From: UKL13-2 sp044346745
GTDB lineage: Bacteria > Pseudomonadota > Gammaproteobacteria > Burkholderiales > Usitatibacteraceae
DNA: 56,935 bases
NCBI GenBank assembly: GCA_044346745.1
Contig: JBIIYQ010000004.1
Span: forward strand, 1 to 56,935
Direction: 5' to 3'
Shown here: positions 1-8,922 of the stretch, one piece after another
Layout: the number at the start of each line of letters is the position of its first letter
Numbering within the stretch: the first letter of the stretch is position 1
Program-made: the position numbers and the translations under genes
The notes under the pieces: model-generated
Database searches by the model: none
Seen by the model: the letters and a program-made list of their open reading frames with translations, nothing else
Told to the model about the DNA's origin: nothing

Positions 1-252
1 GATTTCAACGCAGCCTTTATAAACACATTAAAGCAGGAGAAAATCTAACTCGCAACCTCAACACGCCAATCCATGGCGTCCGGATTTTTGAGCCTCTCCA
101 CAAGACGTCCTAAACAGGAGCTTTCGTTTGTTCGAGAGCGAAAAGGCAGTGGTAGATTCTGCCGCGCCGGATGCACAGCCAAGCGACCCCTCCCCGACAT
201 GGGAGGCGAGCCTGATTTTTGACGTCGCGGCGGCCAGCCGCTCTTGCTGCAG
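1..252. other. Window edge, no convincing gene
   Basis: I see no coding region with a recognisable family here. The stretch lies just beyond the C-terminal end of the IS1380-type transposase remnant, so it may include the outer end of that element or flanking debris. The short open frame at 128-310 has no family resemblance I can recognise and overlaps the IS remnant. Confidence 0.4.
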
Positions 253-1231
253 CTATCCGCTGTTCAACGCATGCAGCGCCGTCTGCAAGATCGACGCACT
301 CGGCCAGTGACTCGCAAAGTAGAGCCGGATACGACGCGTATTCTTGATGATGACCGCAGCCGGTTTCAGCAATTGATTGCGTAAGGTATGAATCTGCGAA
401 TCGGCTAAGGGTGTACCTTTGAGGGCCGGATGATTGTGGGCTGGGAGGTACATTGGGAGGAGTCGGCTGAAAAGGCTTCGACGTTGATTGGCAAAGCCTG
501 CCTGAGCCAACGCGTTAGACAAGATCAACTCGCGCTGCACTCGGAAAACGGCAGCCCGATGAAAGCGGCGTCGATGCTGGCAACGCTGCAAAAGCTGGGC
601 GTAGTGCCTTCGTTCAGCAGGCCCAGCGTGAGCGATGACAACCCGTACTCGGAGGCCTTGTTTCGCGCGCTCAAGTTCACGCCAGCGTATCCGCGCAAGC
701 GGTTTGAAGATTTGGAACAAGCTAGGGCGTGGGTGCAGGCATTTGTGACTTGGTACAACACACAGCGCCTCCACAGCGGGATTCACTTTGTGACGCCTGA
801 GCAAAGACATACGGGCCAGAACAAAGAGATTTTGCACAAACGCAAAGCGGTTTACGAAGAAGCCAAGTGCAGCACGCCGGGGCGATGGAAGTCAGGGCAG
901 ACGCGCAACTGGGAGCGCATCAAAGAGGTGTGGCCGAATCCGCCAAGGGAGCATCTGAGAACGCCAGAAAAAGTAGCGATGGCCGTTTAGAAAAGCGGAC
1001 AATTTTGTTGACAAACACCGAGGGTGAGCGTTCGTAGCCGTTCGACCAAGGTGTAGGCCAGTGCCGAGAGTAGGATGGAACTGGTTGGCATTGAAGCACT
1101 GGCAACTCGTGCAGGTGGCAAACAAACCCAGTTCGGTGCAATTTGGCGGCGGCGCTGCTCCTCTTTTTTGTGTTGATTCGATACCTCCATTCGATACCTC
1201 CACCATTGAAGCGATATGGGTCACCGCCCAT
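253..1231 (-). mobile_element. IS1380-family transposase remnant, interrupted by an IS3-family fragment
   Basis: Two pieces of one transposase lie on the minus strand. The upstream piece (about 1231 down to 1020) shows, across a frameshift, ELGLFA..TSC, FNANQFH and then LLSALAYTLVERLRTL. The downstream piece (about 425 down to 253) continues KGTPLADSQIHTLRNQLLKP and ends IKNTRRIRLYFAS. Joining 1020 to 425 across the shared GAGGG restores one frame, RTLTLKGTPL, which matches the C-terminal third of IS1380-type DDE transposases. The N-terminal two thirds are missing and the frame is broken, so it is dead. A short tandem duplication of ATTCGATACCTCC lies near 1178-1201. It sits just past tRNA-Pro and its terminator. 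Confidence 0.72.
426..1019 (+). pseudogene. IS3-family OrfB (DDE integrase core) 3' fragment
   Basis: The open frame at about 430-990 encodes the C-terminal half of an IS3-family transposase. It starts at the strand IVGWEVHWEES, has the second catalytic Asp region SVSDDNPYSEALFRALK (Asn-Pro-Tyr then Glu), and ends with FVTWYNTQRLHSGI, the usual terminal helix. OrfA and the first half of OrfB are absent, so it cannot act. After the stop codon, 991-1013 (AAAAGCGGACAATTTTGTTGACA) looks like a right terminal inverted repeat ending in CA. The insert is flanked by GAGGG on both sides (421-425 and 1020-1024), consistent with a target duplication in the IS1380 gene, although the left part of the element is missing. 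Confidence 0.75.
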
Positions 1232-1306
1232 TTCTGTCTACAACTTCGGTGAAATACTCGGGCTAGCTTGGCAGGGCCGTGCATGACTTGCGAGGGGCAA
1301 AAGAAA

Positions 1307-1337
1307 CAAACGCCAGTCAGCAAGCTGACTGGCGTTT
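1307..1337 (-). terminator. Hairpin downstream of tRNA-Pro
   Basis: A 13-base perfect inverted repeat (AACGCCAGTCAGC and its complement, loop of about 2) lies about 10 bases beyond the 3' end of tRNA-Pro. On the minus strand it is followed by TTTGTTTCTTTT, so it fits a Rho-independent terminator for the tRNA or ihfA transcript. Confidence 0.8.
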
Positions 1338-1346
1338 TGGTTTGTT

Positions 1347-1423
1347 TGGTCGGAGCGACAAGATTCGAACTTGCGACCCCTTGCACCCCATGCAAGTGCG
1401 CTACCAGGCTGCGCCACGCTCCG
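1347..1423 (-). tRNA. tRNA-Pro (anticodon GGG)
   Basis: The minus strand folds as a full cloverleaf. The 5' acceptor arm CGGAGCG pairs with CGCTCCG, the anticodon loop ATGGGGT gives GGG, the T loop is TTCGAAT, and CCA is encoded. It follows the MerR-like gene on the same strand by about 20 bases. The DNA just beyond its 3' end carries IS debris, as is common at tRNA 3' ends. Confidence 0.95.
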
Positions 1424-1443
1424 ACTGTCCAAGACTATACAAA

Positions 1444-1824
1444 CTAGGGGGTTCCAAGCATCGACAGGATGCTCTTTAGCTCACTGCGGACTTCGCGCAT
1501 TCCCAGTATCCGCGTTGACGAATGCGATAAAGCGGACTTCGGCGCAGTGACCGGCGCTTCGGCAGCATCAATCCGACTGCGTGCGCCATTGATGGTAAAG
1601 CCGTGCTCATAAAGTAATTCGCGAATGCGGCGAATCAAGAGCACTTCGTGGTGCTGATAGTAGCGTCGGTTGCCTCGACGCTTCAGTGGTTTCAATTGGG
1701 TAAATTCTTGCTCCCAATACCGCAGCACGTGCGGCTTCACGCCGCACAGGTCGCTGACTTCGCCGATGGTGAAGTAGCGCTTCGCGGGGATTGTTGGGAG
1801 GCTATTGGAGGGCAGCGTTTCCAT
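1444..1824 (-). CDS. MerR-family transcriptional regulator downstream of ihfA
   Basis: A 126-residue protein with one MerR-type winged helix-turn-helix at about residues 17-85: FTIGEVSDLCGVKPHVLRYW, then the wing RRGNRRYY. The C-terminal part (LSHSSTRILGMREVRSELKSIL) is short and has no cysteine cluster, so it is not a metal sensor of the MerR/CueR type. Its ATG lies 23 bases inside ihfA, so the two are translated from one message. A small MerR-like gene in this position after ihfA is a conserved betaproteobacterial arrangement, but its effector and targets are unknown to me. Confidence 0.85.
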   Translation of the reverse strand: METLPSNSLPTIPAKRYFTIGEVSDLCGVKPHVLRYWEQEFTQLKPLKRRGNRRYYQHHEVLLIRRIRELLYEHGFTINGARSRIDAAEAPVTAPKSALSHSSTRILGMREVRSELKSILSMLGTP

Positions 1825-2110
1825 TAAAGGACTTCTCCACGAGGGTCTTCAATTTTTGGCTGGCATGAAATGTCACAACTCGGCGCGCCGTGATCGGAAT
1901 TTCTTCACCGGTCTTCGGGTTGCGACCCGGGCGTTGCGGCTTATTGCGGAGCTGAAAATTACCAAAACCAGACAGCTTGACACTGTCTCCTCGTTCGAGC
2001 GCCATACGGATTTCTTCGAAAAAAGACTCAACCATGTCCTTGGCTTCGCGCTTGTTTAATCCAACTTTTTCGAACATCAAGTCGGCAAGCTCCGCTTTTG
2101 TCAATGTCAT
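1802..2110 (-). CDS. ihfA: Integration host factor subunit alpha
   Basis: A 102-residue DNA-bending protein of the HU/IHF family. It begins MTLTKAELADLMFEKVGLNKREAK and carries the family signature GRNPKTGEEIPI, including the proline that intercalates in the minor groove, at about residues 62-75. It pairs with IhfB to bend DNA in recombination, replication and promoter architecture. The gene starts 13 bases after pheT, as in many proteobacteria where pheST and ihfA are one operon. Confidence 0.95.
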   Translation of the reverse strand: MTLTKAELADLMFEKVGLNKREAKDMVESFFEEIRMALERGDSVKLSGFGNFQLRNKPQRPGRNPKTGEEIPITARRVVTFHASQKLKTLVEKSFNGNAALQ

Positions 2111-2123
2111 CTGAATGTTCTCT

Positions 2124-4496
2124 TTATTTTCTGAGACTTGCGCCGAATTCTTGAGACATTACATCAACAAAATTCGCAACCACTGTGTCGCATTGCACAT
2201 CTGTTAAAGTTTTCTCAGTATCTTGCATAACTATGCGGAAGGCAAGGCTTTTTTTCCCAGAATCTAGGTTTTGGCCGCGGTACACGTCAAACAATGCAAG
2301 TTCGACTAAATTGGGTATTTTGAGTGCCAGAAAACGGTCAATCATGGCTTGTACCGGCACGGCATCATCAACCAAAACTGCCACATCCCGACGAACTGCC
2401 TGCATTTTTGAGATCGGCTGAAACCGAAGTTCCGCGCCAGTCGAAATCGCGGTAATGTCGAGTTCGAAGGCAAGCGGCGCTAGGGGTAAGTCGAAATGCT
2501 GCTGCCAGCGGGGGTGCAACTCCCCTACCCAGCCGACCGGCCTTCCGTCGATTTGGATGCTGGCACTACGTCCCGGGTGTAGTGCTGAGTGAACGAGAGG
2601 CACGAAATGGCATGAGTGGCTTGCCACAAGTGTCTCAACATCACCTTTGATTGCGAAGAAGTCGGTTTTTGCGCCCTTTTCCTCGCCCCACTGCTCTGGG
2701 AACCTTGCGCCGTAGGCCAGTCCGGCTATGCGCTCCGGCTGGTTTGCCAAGTCTGCTTCCGAACCCGTAAAGCATCGGCCAATTTCAAATAGCTTGGCAC
2801 GTAGCTCACCGCGATTGAGGTTGTACTGCAGGGATTCGATGAGCCCCCCCAGCAAACCGGTTCGCATGACGGCCATGTGTGCCGAAATAGGATTTGCCAC
2901 GCGAACTGGCGATGAGTTGCCCATCAAACCCGTTTCGCGCTCCTCAGGTACGAAGCTGTAGTTAATGACCTCCTGGTAGCCCATTGCCGCAGCTGCGTGA
3001 CGCAATACGCTGCGACTGCGCCTAGCCTCGGGGATCGACGTGATCGGCACGGTGGCGCGGGGCGGCGTCGCCGGTACGTTTTCATAACCATTGATGCGCG
3101 CGATTTCTTCGGCGAAGTCTTCCTCATGGTTCAGGTCGAAACGATAGCTTGGTGGCGTCACTGCAAACACGTCGTCTCCACCGGTGACCTTGCATTCAAG
3201 CCGCTCCAGAATCGCCTTCATTTGCCCCGCAGGGATTGGCATGCCGATGAGACGGCAGACGCGAGCGGACCGTACGCTGACGGCCTGCCGTGCCGGCATC
3301 TGACCAATGGCTTCAGTGATCGGTCCAATCGTAGTGTCGGCAGTACCGCAAATCTCTACGGCGAGTTTGGTGGCGTATTCAATGCCGTCTCGCGCGGAAG
3401 TCGGATCAACGCCACGCTCAAAACGATACGCCGCGTCGGAGTTGATACCGAGATCGCGCGTTTTTCCTTTGATCACATCGGGATCAAAGTAGGCGGCTTC
3501 AAAGAAGATGCTGGTCGTGGCGTCCGTTACCGAAGACTCGAGCCCGCCCATTACACCACCCATTGCAACCGGCCCGGTCTGGTTGGTGATCAGCAACATA
3601 TCGGGTGCAAGCACCACGTGTTGCTCGTTGAGCAGGTTCATTTCCTCGCCGGCGTTTGGAAAACGCACATTGACCGAGCCGCTGAGTTTGTCGTTGTCGA
3701 ACGCGTGCATGGGACGCCCACGTTCCAACGTCAGATAGTTGGTGATATCGACCAATGGCGAAATGCAGCGAAAACCCGCGCGCTCAAGACGCCGTTTCAT
3801 CCACTCCGGCGTGGCGGCTCGGGCATTAATCGATGTGATGACCCGCCCTAGGTAATGTCCACACGCCTGTGGCGCAGAAATTGTCACCGCTCGTTGTGCG
3901 GTACCGGTCGATGTCACGGCTTCAATCTTTGGCAGGCGAAGCGGTGCGCCGGTTATCGCGGCGAGGTCGCGTGCGATGCCGATCATCGACAAACAATCGC
4001 CACGATTAGGCGTCATCTTCAATGTCAGCACAACATCATTTAGATCCAGATACTCGCGGATGTCTTTACCGATTGGTGCATCGGACGCGAGTGGCAGTAG
4101 GCCGTCGAGTTCCTCGGGTAGTCCCAGTTCGCTTGCAGAACAAAGCATGCCGTTGGATTCCACACCGCGCAAAACGAGTTTTTCGATCGGGAGGCCGGGC
4201 AGTTTGGCTCCGACCTTTGCGCAGGGCACACGCATACCAGCCGCGACGTTGGGGGCACCACAAACAATTTGTAGTAGTTCACCAGTGCCAGCGTCTACTT
4301 GCGTTACACGAAGCTTGCTGGCGTTGGGGTGCGGGGCAACTGATTTAATCTCGGCCACGACAACGTCGTGAAACGCAGCCGCTACTGGCGTGACTTCCTC
4401 AACTTCGAGACCTGCCATCGTCAATTTGTGCGCGATCTCTTCTACCGTGAGATCCACGGCAACCAATTCTTTCAACCAATTTACGGAGACTTTCAT
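2124..4496 (-). CDS. pheT: Phenylalanyl-tRNA synthetase beta subunit
   Basis: A 790-residue subunit of the heterotetrameric PheRS that charges tRNA-Phe. Domains in order: the EMAP/OB-fold tRNA-binding domain at about 40-150 (VVVAEIKSVAPHPNASKL), B3/B4 editing domain in the middle (SDAAYRFERGVDP), B5 domain at about 400-475, catalytic-like core, and the ferredoxin-fold anticodon-binding domain at about 697-790 (PISKMQAVRRDVAVLV). The length is normal for a proteobacterial PheT. It follows pheS by 11 bases and is followed by ihfA after 13 bases. Confidence 0.97.
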   Translation of the reverse strand: MKVSVNWLKELVAVDLTVEEIAHKLTMAGLEVEEVTPVAAAFHDVVVAEIKSVAPHPNASKLRVTQVDAGTGELLQIVCGAPNVAAGMRVPCAKVGAKLPGLPIEKLVLRGVESNGMLCSASELGLPEELDGLLPLASDAPIGKDIREYLDLNDVVLTLKMTPNRGDCLSMIGIARDLAAITGAPLRLPKIEAVTSTGTAQRAVTISAPQACGHYLGRVITSINARAATPEWMKRRLERAGFRCISPLVDITNYLTLERGRPMHAFDNDKLSGSVNVRFPNAGEEMNLLNEQHVVLAPDMLLITNQTGPVAMGGVMGGLESSVTDATTSIFFEAAYFDPDVIKGKTRDLGINSDAAYRFERGVDPTSARDGIEYATKLAVEICGTADTTIGPITEAIGQMPARQAVSVRSARVCRLIGMPIPAGQMKAILERLECKVTGGDDVFAVTPPSYRFDLNHEEDFAEEIARINGYENVPATPPRATVPITSIPEARRSRSVLRHAAAAMGYQEVINYSFVPEERETGLMGNSSPVRVANPISAHMAVMRTGLLGGLIESLQYNLNRGELRAKLFEIGRCFTGSEADLANQPERIAGLAYGARFPEQWGEEKGAKTDFFAIKGDVETLVASHSCHFVPLVHSALHPGRSASIQIDGRPVGWVGELHPRWQQHFDLPLAPLAFELDITAISTGAELRFQPISKMQAVRRDVAVLVDDAVPVQAMIDRFLALKIPNLVELALFDVYRGQNLDSGKKSLAFRIVMQDTEKTLTDVQCDTVVANFVDVMSQEFGASLRK

Positions 4497-4507
4497 GTCG
4501 TTAACTC

Positions 4508-5506
4508 TTAGCGAAATTGGGAAAGAAACTTCAAGTCGTTCTCGAAGAACAACCGTAAGTCGTTAACACCGTACTTCAACATGGCGAGCCGATCGAGGCC
4601 CATGCCAAACGCGAAGCCCGAATACTGTTCCGGATCGATGCCACCGTTGCGCAGCACCTGCGGGTGCACAACACCTGCGCCACCAATCTCCAGCCACTTG
4701 ATCTTTCCGCCCTTGTTCTCCCATTCCATATCTACCTCGACGCCTGGTTCAACAAACGGAAAGTAGGACGGACGGAAACGAATCTGCATGTCGTCGCGTT
4801 CAAAAAATGCGCTCAGGAATTGGGTCAGCGTGCCTTTGAGGTCAGCCAAACTGATGCCCTCTTCTACCCACAGGCCTTCGACTTGATGAAACATCGGGGA
4901 GTGTGTTGCATCGTGGTCGCAGCGATACACTCGGCCGGGGCAGATGATTCGGATCGGCGGTTTATGCGACTGCATGTGCCGGATTTGCACCGGTGAGGTC
5001 TGGGTACGAAGGAGATTCTTTGATCCTTCGATGTAAAACGTGTCCTGCATCGAACGTGCAGGATGATTCTCAGGCGTGTTCAGCGCCTGAAAATTGAAGT
5101 AGTCATTTTCAATCTCTGGTCCATCGGCCACGCTGAACCCCATGGTGGCGAACAACGCCTCGATTCGTTCTTGTGTCCGAGATACCGGATGCAAACCGCC
5201 CAGTCCGATGGACCGACCAGGCAAGGTGACGTCGATTGCCTCGGCCGCGAGTTTGGCATTTAGCTCTGCATCTAGGATGCGCGACTTGGCCGCGTTAAGC
5301 AGTGCCTCAACCTGGCCCTTCACCGCGTTGATTGCCGCGCCCGCTTCTTTCTTTTCTTCCGGCGGCAACTTGCCCAACGCCTTGAGTTGCTCGGTCAGCG
5401 AACCCGTTTTGCCGAGGAACTTAGCTTTGGTTTGTTCGAGTTCCGGTAAAGAGCCCACTTGGCTCAGTGTTGCGTTGGCATCAGCGAGGATTTCGTCGAG
5501 GGTCAT
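4508..5506 (-). CDS. pheS: Phenylalanyl-tRNA synthetase alpha subunit
   Basis: A 332-residue class II synthetase catalytic subunit. An N-terminal coiled coil (about 1-90) contacts the tRNA. Motif 2 is GRVYRCDHDATHSPMFHQVEG, and motif 3 is GFAFGMGLDRLAMLKYG near the C-terminus; FRPSYFPFVEPG forms the phenylalanine pocket. No disruption is seen. A strong hairpin lies between rplT and this gene, so pheST may have its own promoter or be controlled by attenuation. Confidence 0.97.
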   Translation of the reverse strand: MTLDEILADANATLSQVGSLPELEQTKAKFLGKTGSLTEQLKALGKLPPEEKKEAGAAINAVKGQVEALLNAAKSRILDAELNAKLAAEAIDVTLPGRSIGLGGLHPVSRTQERIEALFATMGFSVADGPEIENDYFNFQALNTPENHPARSMQDTFYIEGSKNLLRTQTSPVQIRHMQSHKPPIRIICPGRVYRCDHDATHSPMFHQVEGLWVEEGISLADLKGTLTQFLSAFFERDDMQIRFRPSYFPFVEPGVEVDMEWENKGGKIKWLEIGGAGVVHPQVLRNGGIDPEQYSGFAFGMGLDRLAMLKYGVNDLRLFFENDLKFLSQFR

Positions 5507-5571
5507 GATTTCTTTCTTGATACGCGGCTTGCAGGACGGCGAACAAATAGTCAGACGGCAGGAACATAAAC

Positions 5572-5598
5572 AAAAAGGCCCGCTGTTGCGGGCCTTTT
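5572..5598 (-). terminator. Hairpin between rplT and pheS (terminator or attenuator)
   Basis: A GC-rich stem (AAAGGCCCGC with its complement, loop ACA-like) is followed on the minus strand by TTTTTGTTTATG. It ends the infC-rpmI-rplT message or attenuates read-through into pheST. In E. coli this interval holds the Phe-rich pheM leader peptide; here the distance from the rplT stop to the stem is only about 20 bases, leaving no room for such a leader. Confidence 0.75.
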
Positions 5599-5617
5599 GC
5601 GTTGCGTTACTTTGCGA

Positions 5618-5977
5618 TTACGCGGCAAGCCCGGCTTTGGCTTGCTCGATAAATCGCGCAAATGCGGGTTTGTCCATCACCGCCAAGTCAGCCAAGACTT
5701 TGCGATCGACTTCAATAGAGGCTTTTTTCAGGCCGTTCATGAATGCCGAGTAGGTCATGCCGCCATCACGCACTGCGGCGTTGATACGGGCAATCCACAA
5801 CGAACGGAATACGCGTTTTTTGTTGCGACGGTCGCGATAAGCATATTGTCCTGCCTTCATTACCGCTTCTTTGGCGATACGGAAGACGGTAGAACGGCGG
5901 CCGCGGAAACCCTTGGCTTGGTCTAGGACTTTCTTATGACGGGCGCGGGCGGTGACACCACGTTTAACTCTAGGCAT
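5618..5977 (-). CDS. rplT: 50S ribosomal protein L20
   Basis: A 119-residue, very basic protein of the exact usual length. It begins MPRVKRGVTARARHKKVL, with the conserved middle YRDRRNKKRVFRSLWIARINAA. It binds 23S rRNA early in 50S assembly and is known as the translational repressor of the rpmI-rplT pair in E. coli. It lies 11 bases after rpmI. Confidence 0.98.
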   Translation of the reverse strand: MPRVKRGVTARARHKKVLDQAKGFRGRRSTVFRIAKEAVMKAGQYAYRDRRNKKRVFRSLWIARINAAVRDGGMTYSAFMNGLKKASIEVDRKVLADLAVMDKPAFARFIEQAKAGLAA

Positions 5978-5988
5978 GGCGGACTCCC

Positions 5989-6186
5989 TTACGCGTAGGG
6001 CAACATCGCGCGGACGTGGCCCATGTTAGTTGCATGAATTTCTGTTGTCCCACGCAATTGACGCTTGGACTTCGTCGTCTTCTTGGTGAGGATGTGGCGT
6101 TTAAACGCCTGCGAGCGTTTGATCGAACCTGATCCACGCGCTTTAAAGCGCTTGGCGGCTCCGCTCTTTGTTTTCATTTTTGGCAT
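5989..6186 (-). CDS. rpmI: 50S ribosomal protein L35
   Basis: A 65-residue basic protein with the L35 signature: MPKMKTKSGAAKRFKARGSG at the N-terminus and HILTKKTTKSKRQLRG in the middle. It is the usual partner of L20 between infC and rplT. The 129-base gap upstream, after infC, has a small perfect stem (GAGGAG/CTCCTC at about 6290-6303) that could take part in L20 autoregulation; this is an inference. Confidence 0.98.
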   Translation of the reverse strand: MPKMKTKSGAAKRFKARGSGSIKRSQAFKRHILTKKTTKSKRQLRGTTEIHATNMGHVRAMLPYA

Positions 6187-6315
6187 GATGTTTCCTAAGT
6201 TGCCTTACCGCAGCAGGTGGTGGAACCATTCCACGCTTTGAACCTGAAGTCGGCTTATTGGTACTGCCGTGCGTCTTTGTAATACCGAGGAGACGCTCCT
6301 CTTAAAACCGAAAAA

Positions 6316-6840
6316 CTACGTTTTCTTCCGTGGTCCGACCATCATCACCATCTGACGGCCTTCCATTTTCGGGAACTGTTCAACCTGCCCCAGTTCCGCC
6401 AAATCTGCTTCGACGCGTTTCAGCAGCTGTAAACCCAACTCCTGGTGCGCCATTTCACGTCCTCTGAAACGTAACGTGATTTTTGTTTTATCGCCGTCTT
6501 CCAGAAACCGTTTCAAGTTGCGGACCTTGATGTTGTAGTCACCATCATCAGTACCCGGACGGAATTTCACTTCCTTGACCTGAATCTGTTTCTGCTTCAG
6601 TTTGGCTTCGTGCGCTTTTTTAGCTTCGTGGTACTTAAATTTGCCGTAATCCATGATCCGGCAAACCGGTGGTTTCGCGGTAGGCGCGATCTCCACCAAA
6701 TCCAACTCTGCTGTTTCGGCACGCTGTTGTGCGTCCATCAGACTCACAATGCCAATTTGCTCGCCTTCGGGGCCAAGCAATCGAACCTCCGGAATACCTC
6801 TAATTTCCGAGTTGATTCGAACTTCTTTTTCGGTAGCGAT
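6316..6840 (-). CDS. infC: Translation initiation factor IF-3, probable AUC start
   Basis: A 174-residue IF-3 with N-terminal domain (EVRLLGPEGEQIGIVSL), linker, and C-terminal domain (EVKFRPGTDDGDYNIKVRN, GREMAHQELG). The first ATG or other common start in this frame would remove the conserved N-terminus VRINSEIRGIPEVRLLG. Translating upstream gives ATC-GCT-ACC-GAA at 6840, preceded by TTAGGAG with a 6-base spacer, which gives the normal IF-3 length. Rare AUU/AUC/AUA starts in infC are known and let IF-3 repress its own translation. The downstream partners are rpmI and rplT. Confidence 0.93.
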   Translation of the reverse strand: MATEKEVRINSEIRGIPEVRLLGPEGEQIGIVSLMDAQQRAETAELDLVEIAPTAKPPVCRIMDYGKFKYHEAKKAHEAKLKQKQIQVKEVKFRPGTDDGDYNIKVRNLKRFLEDGDKTKITLRFRGREMAHQELGLQLLKRVEADLAELGQVEQFPKMEGRQMVMMVGPRKKT

Positions 6841-6932
6841 AGAACTCTCCTAAACATTAACGACAATCTTGGGCAACCTGCGAAGGCCGCCTCAAGGGCT
6901 AAAAACTTTACGCAAGAGACGACTGATGACGG

Positions 6933-8852
6933 CTAGTGTTTTGCCGCCACTTCCTCTTTTACGCGAGATACGAAGTCTTCAAGTGACATTGGGGGGAGAT
7001 TTTCACCACCGCCTTTGCCATCCCGGAGCCGTGCAGTCACGGTCTTGGCCTGCATTTCTTTATCGCCCAAAATCAGCTGATAGGGTACTTTTTGCAAGCT
7101 ATGTTCCCGTATTTTATAGGAAATTTTCTCATTCCGCAAATCGGACTGGACGCGGATTCCGGCGGCTTTTAGGCCTGCGACCACCTCCGAAACGTACGCA
7201 GCCTGATGTTCGGTGACATCCATCGCCACCACTTGAACAGGCGCCAACCAAACCGGCAAGGCACCTGCGTGGTTTTCGATGAGAATCCCGATAAACCGCT
7301 CAAGCGAGCCGACGATAGCCCGGTGGAGCATTACCGGGGCAACCCGGTTGCTGTGTCCATCGACGTACTCGCCACCGAGACGCCCTGCCGTGTTGTAGTC
7401 GACCTGCATGGTGCCGCACTGCCACGAGCGACCGATGGAGTCTTTGAGGTGGTATTCGATCTTTGGACCGTAGAAAGCGCCCTCACCCGGCAACTCTTCC
7501 CAAGTTACGCCACAGGTCGTTAAGGCATTCCGCAGCGCATTTTCGGCGCGATCCCAGGTTTCATCCGAGCCAACACGTTTGTCCGGGCGCAAGGCAATCT
7601 TGATCGCTATGTCTTTGAATCCAAAGTCTTTATAGACTGAAAGTGCCAACCGGTTAAAGTCCGTACATTCCTGCTGGATTTGGTCTTCGGTACAGAAAAT
7701 ATGGCCGTCATCCTGTACAAAGCCGCGAACCCGCATGATGCCGTGCAACGCGCCGGAAGGTTCATTGCGGTGGCAGGAGCCGAATTCACCGTAACGCAAC
7801 GGCAAATCACGATAGGAGCGCAGGTCCGAGTTGAATACCAGTACGTGACCGGGACAGTTCATCGGCTTAATGCCGTACTGGTGCTTCTCGGACTCGGTCG
7901 TGAACATGTTGTCTTGGTAGTTATCCCAGTGACCGGTCTTTTCCCATAGCGAGCGGTTGAGAATCTGCGGGCAACGAATTTCTTGATACCCGTTGTCTTG
8001 ATAGACCCGGCGCATGTATTGCTCGACCTGCTGCCAAACAGACCAGCCCTTGGGATGCCAAAATACCATTCCCGGTGCTTCTTCTTGCATGTGGAAGAGG
8101 TCAAGCAACTTGCCGAGTTTGCGGTGATCGCGCTTCTCCGCCTCTTCGAGCATGTGCAAATACTGCTCTTGGTCTTCCTTCTTGGCCCAAGCGGTACCGT
8201 AGATGCGTTGCAACATCTCGTTTTTGGAGTCCCCGCGCCAGTAAGCCCCGGCGACCTTCATGACTTTGAAGACCTTTAACTTGCCAGTCGACGGCACGTG
8301 TGGACCGCGGCAAAGATCGGTGAAGTTACCCTCGGTATACAGTGAAACATCCTGGTCGGCGGGAATGGACTCGATGATTTCGGCTTTGTAAGCCTCGCCG
8401 ATGCCTTTGAAATAAGCCACGGCTTCGTCTCGTGGCAGCACTTTGCGCGTAACCTTCTCGTCCTTCTTGGCCAGCTCCGACATCTTCTTTTCGACGGCAA
8501 CGAGATCTTCCGGTGTGAACGGGCGCTTGTACGAAAAGTCATAGTAGAAGCCGTTTTCGATCACCGGGCCGATCGTCACCTGCGCCTCGGGGAAAAGTTC
8601 TTTCACCGCGTAGGCCAGCAAATGGGCGGTTGAGTGCCGAATGACTTCGAGCCCATCCGCATCCTTATCTGTCACGATCGCAAGCGCCGCATCCCGTTCA
8701 ATCAGATAGCTGGTATCGACGACCTTGCCGTCGACTTTGCCGGCCAAGGCGGCTTTGGCCAACCCGGCGCCGATACTGGCAGCGACTTCGGCTACCGTAA
8801 CCGGTGCCTCAAACTGTCGGACGGATTTATCTGGGAGTGTGATCGAAACCAT
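6933..8852 (-). CDS. thrS: Threonyl-tRNA synthetase
   Basis: A 639-residue class II synthetase. Domains: TGS at about 1-62 (ITLPDKSVRQFEAPVTV), editing domain with HSTAHLLAYAV and CRGPHVPSTGK, catalytic core with the zinc cysteine in MNCPGHVLVF and motif 2 around CHRNEPSGALHG, then the anticodon-binding domain at about 540-639. I chose the ATG at 8852 because it begins the TGS domain (MVSITLPDK) and has GAGG 8 bases upstream; an in-frame ATG 16 codons earlier adds nothing conserved. It precedes infC by 92 bases, the classical thrS-infC order. Confidence 0.97.
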   Translation of the reverse strand: MVSITLPDKSVRQFEAPVTVAEVAASIGAGLAKAALAGKVDGKVVDTSYLIERDAALAIVTDKDADGLEVIRHSTAHLLAYAVKELFPEAQVTIGPVIENGFYYDFSYKRPFTPEDLVAVEKKMSELAKKDEKVTRKVLPRDEAVAYFKGIGEAYKAEIIESIPADQDVSLYTEGNFTDLCRGPHVPSTGKLKVFKVMKVAGAYWRGDSKNEMLQRIYGTAWAKKEDQEQYLHMLEEAEKRDHRKLGKLLDLFHMQEEAPGMVFWHPKGWSVWQQVEQYMRRVYQDNGYQEIRCPQILNRSLWEKTGHWDNYQDNMFTTESEKHQYGIKPMNCPGHVLVFNSDLRSYRDLPLRYGEFGSCHRNEPSGALHGIMRVRGFVQDDGHIFCTEDQIQQECTDFNRLALSVYKDFGFKDIAIKIALRPDKRVGSDETWDRAENALRNALTTCGVTWEELPGEGAFYGPKIEYHLKDSIGRSWQCGTMQVDYNTAGRLGGEYVDGHSNRVAPVMLHRAIVGSLERFIGILIENHAGALPVWLAPVQVVAMDVTEHQAAYVSEVVAGLKAAGIRVQSDLRNEKISYKIREHSLQKVPYQLILGDKEMQAKTVTARLRDGKGGGENLPPMSLEDFVSRVKEEVAAKH

Positions 8853-8922
8853 GTGGAACCTCTTCAAATCTGAAACTGGAAAACAAAAAAGTGCTGACAC
8901 AACCTACGACCGCAGCGCCAAA

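Noticed and set aside
2997..3851. Plus-strand frame of 284 codons over pheT
   Set aside because: Composition is that of an antisense shadow; pheT is well supported here.
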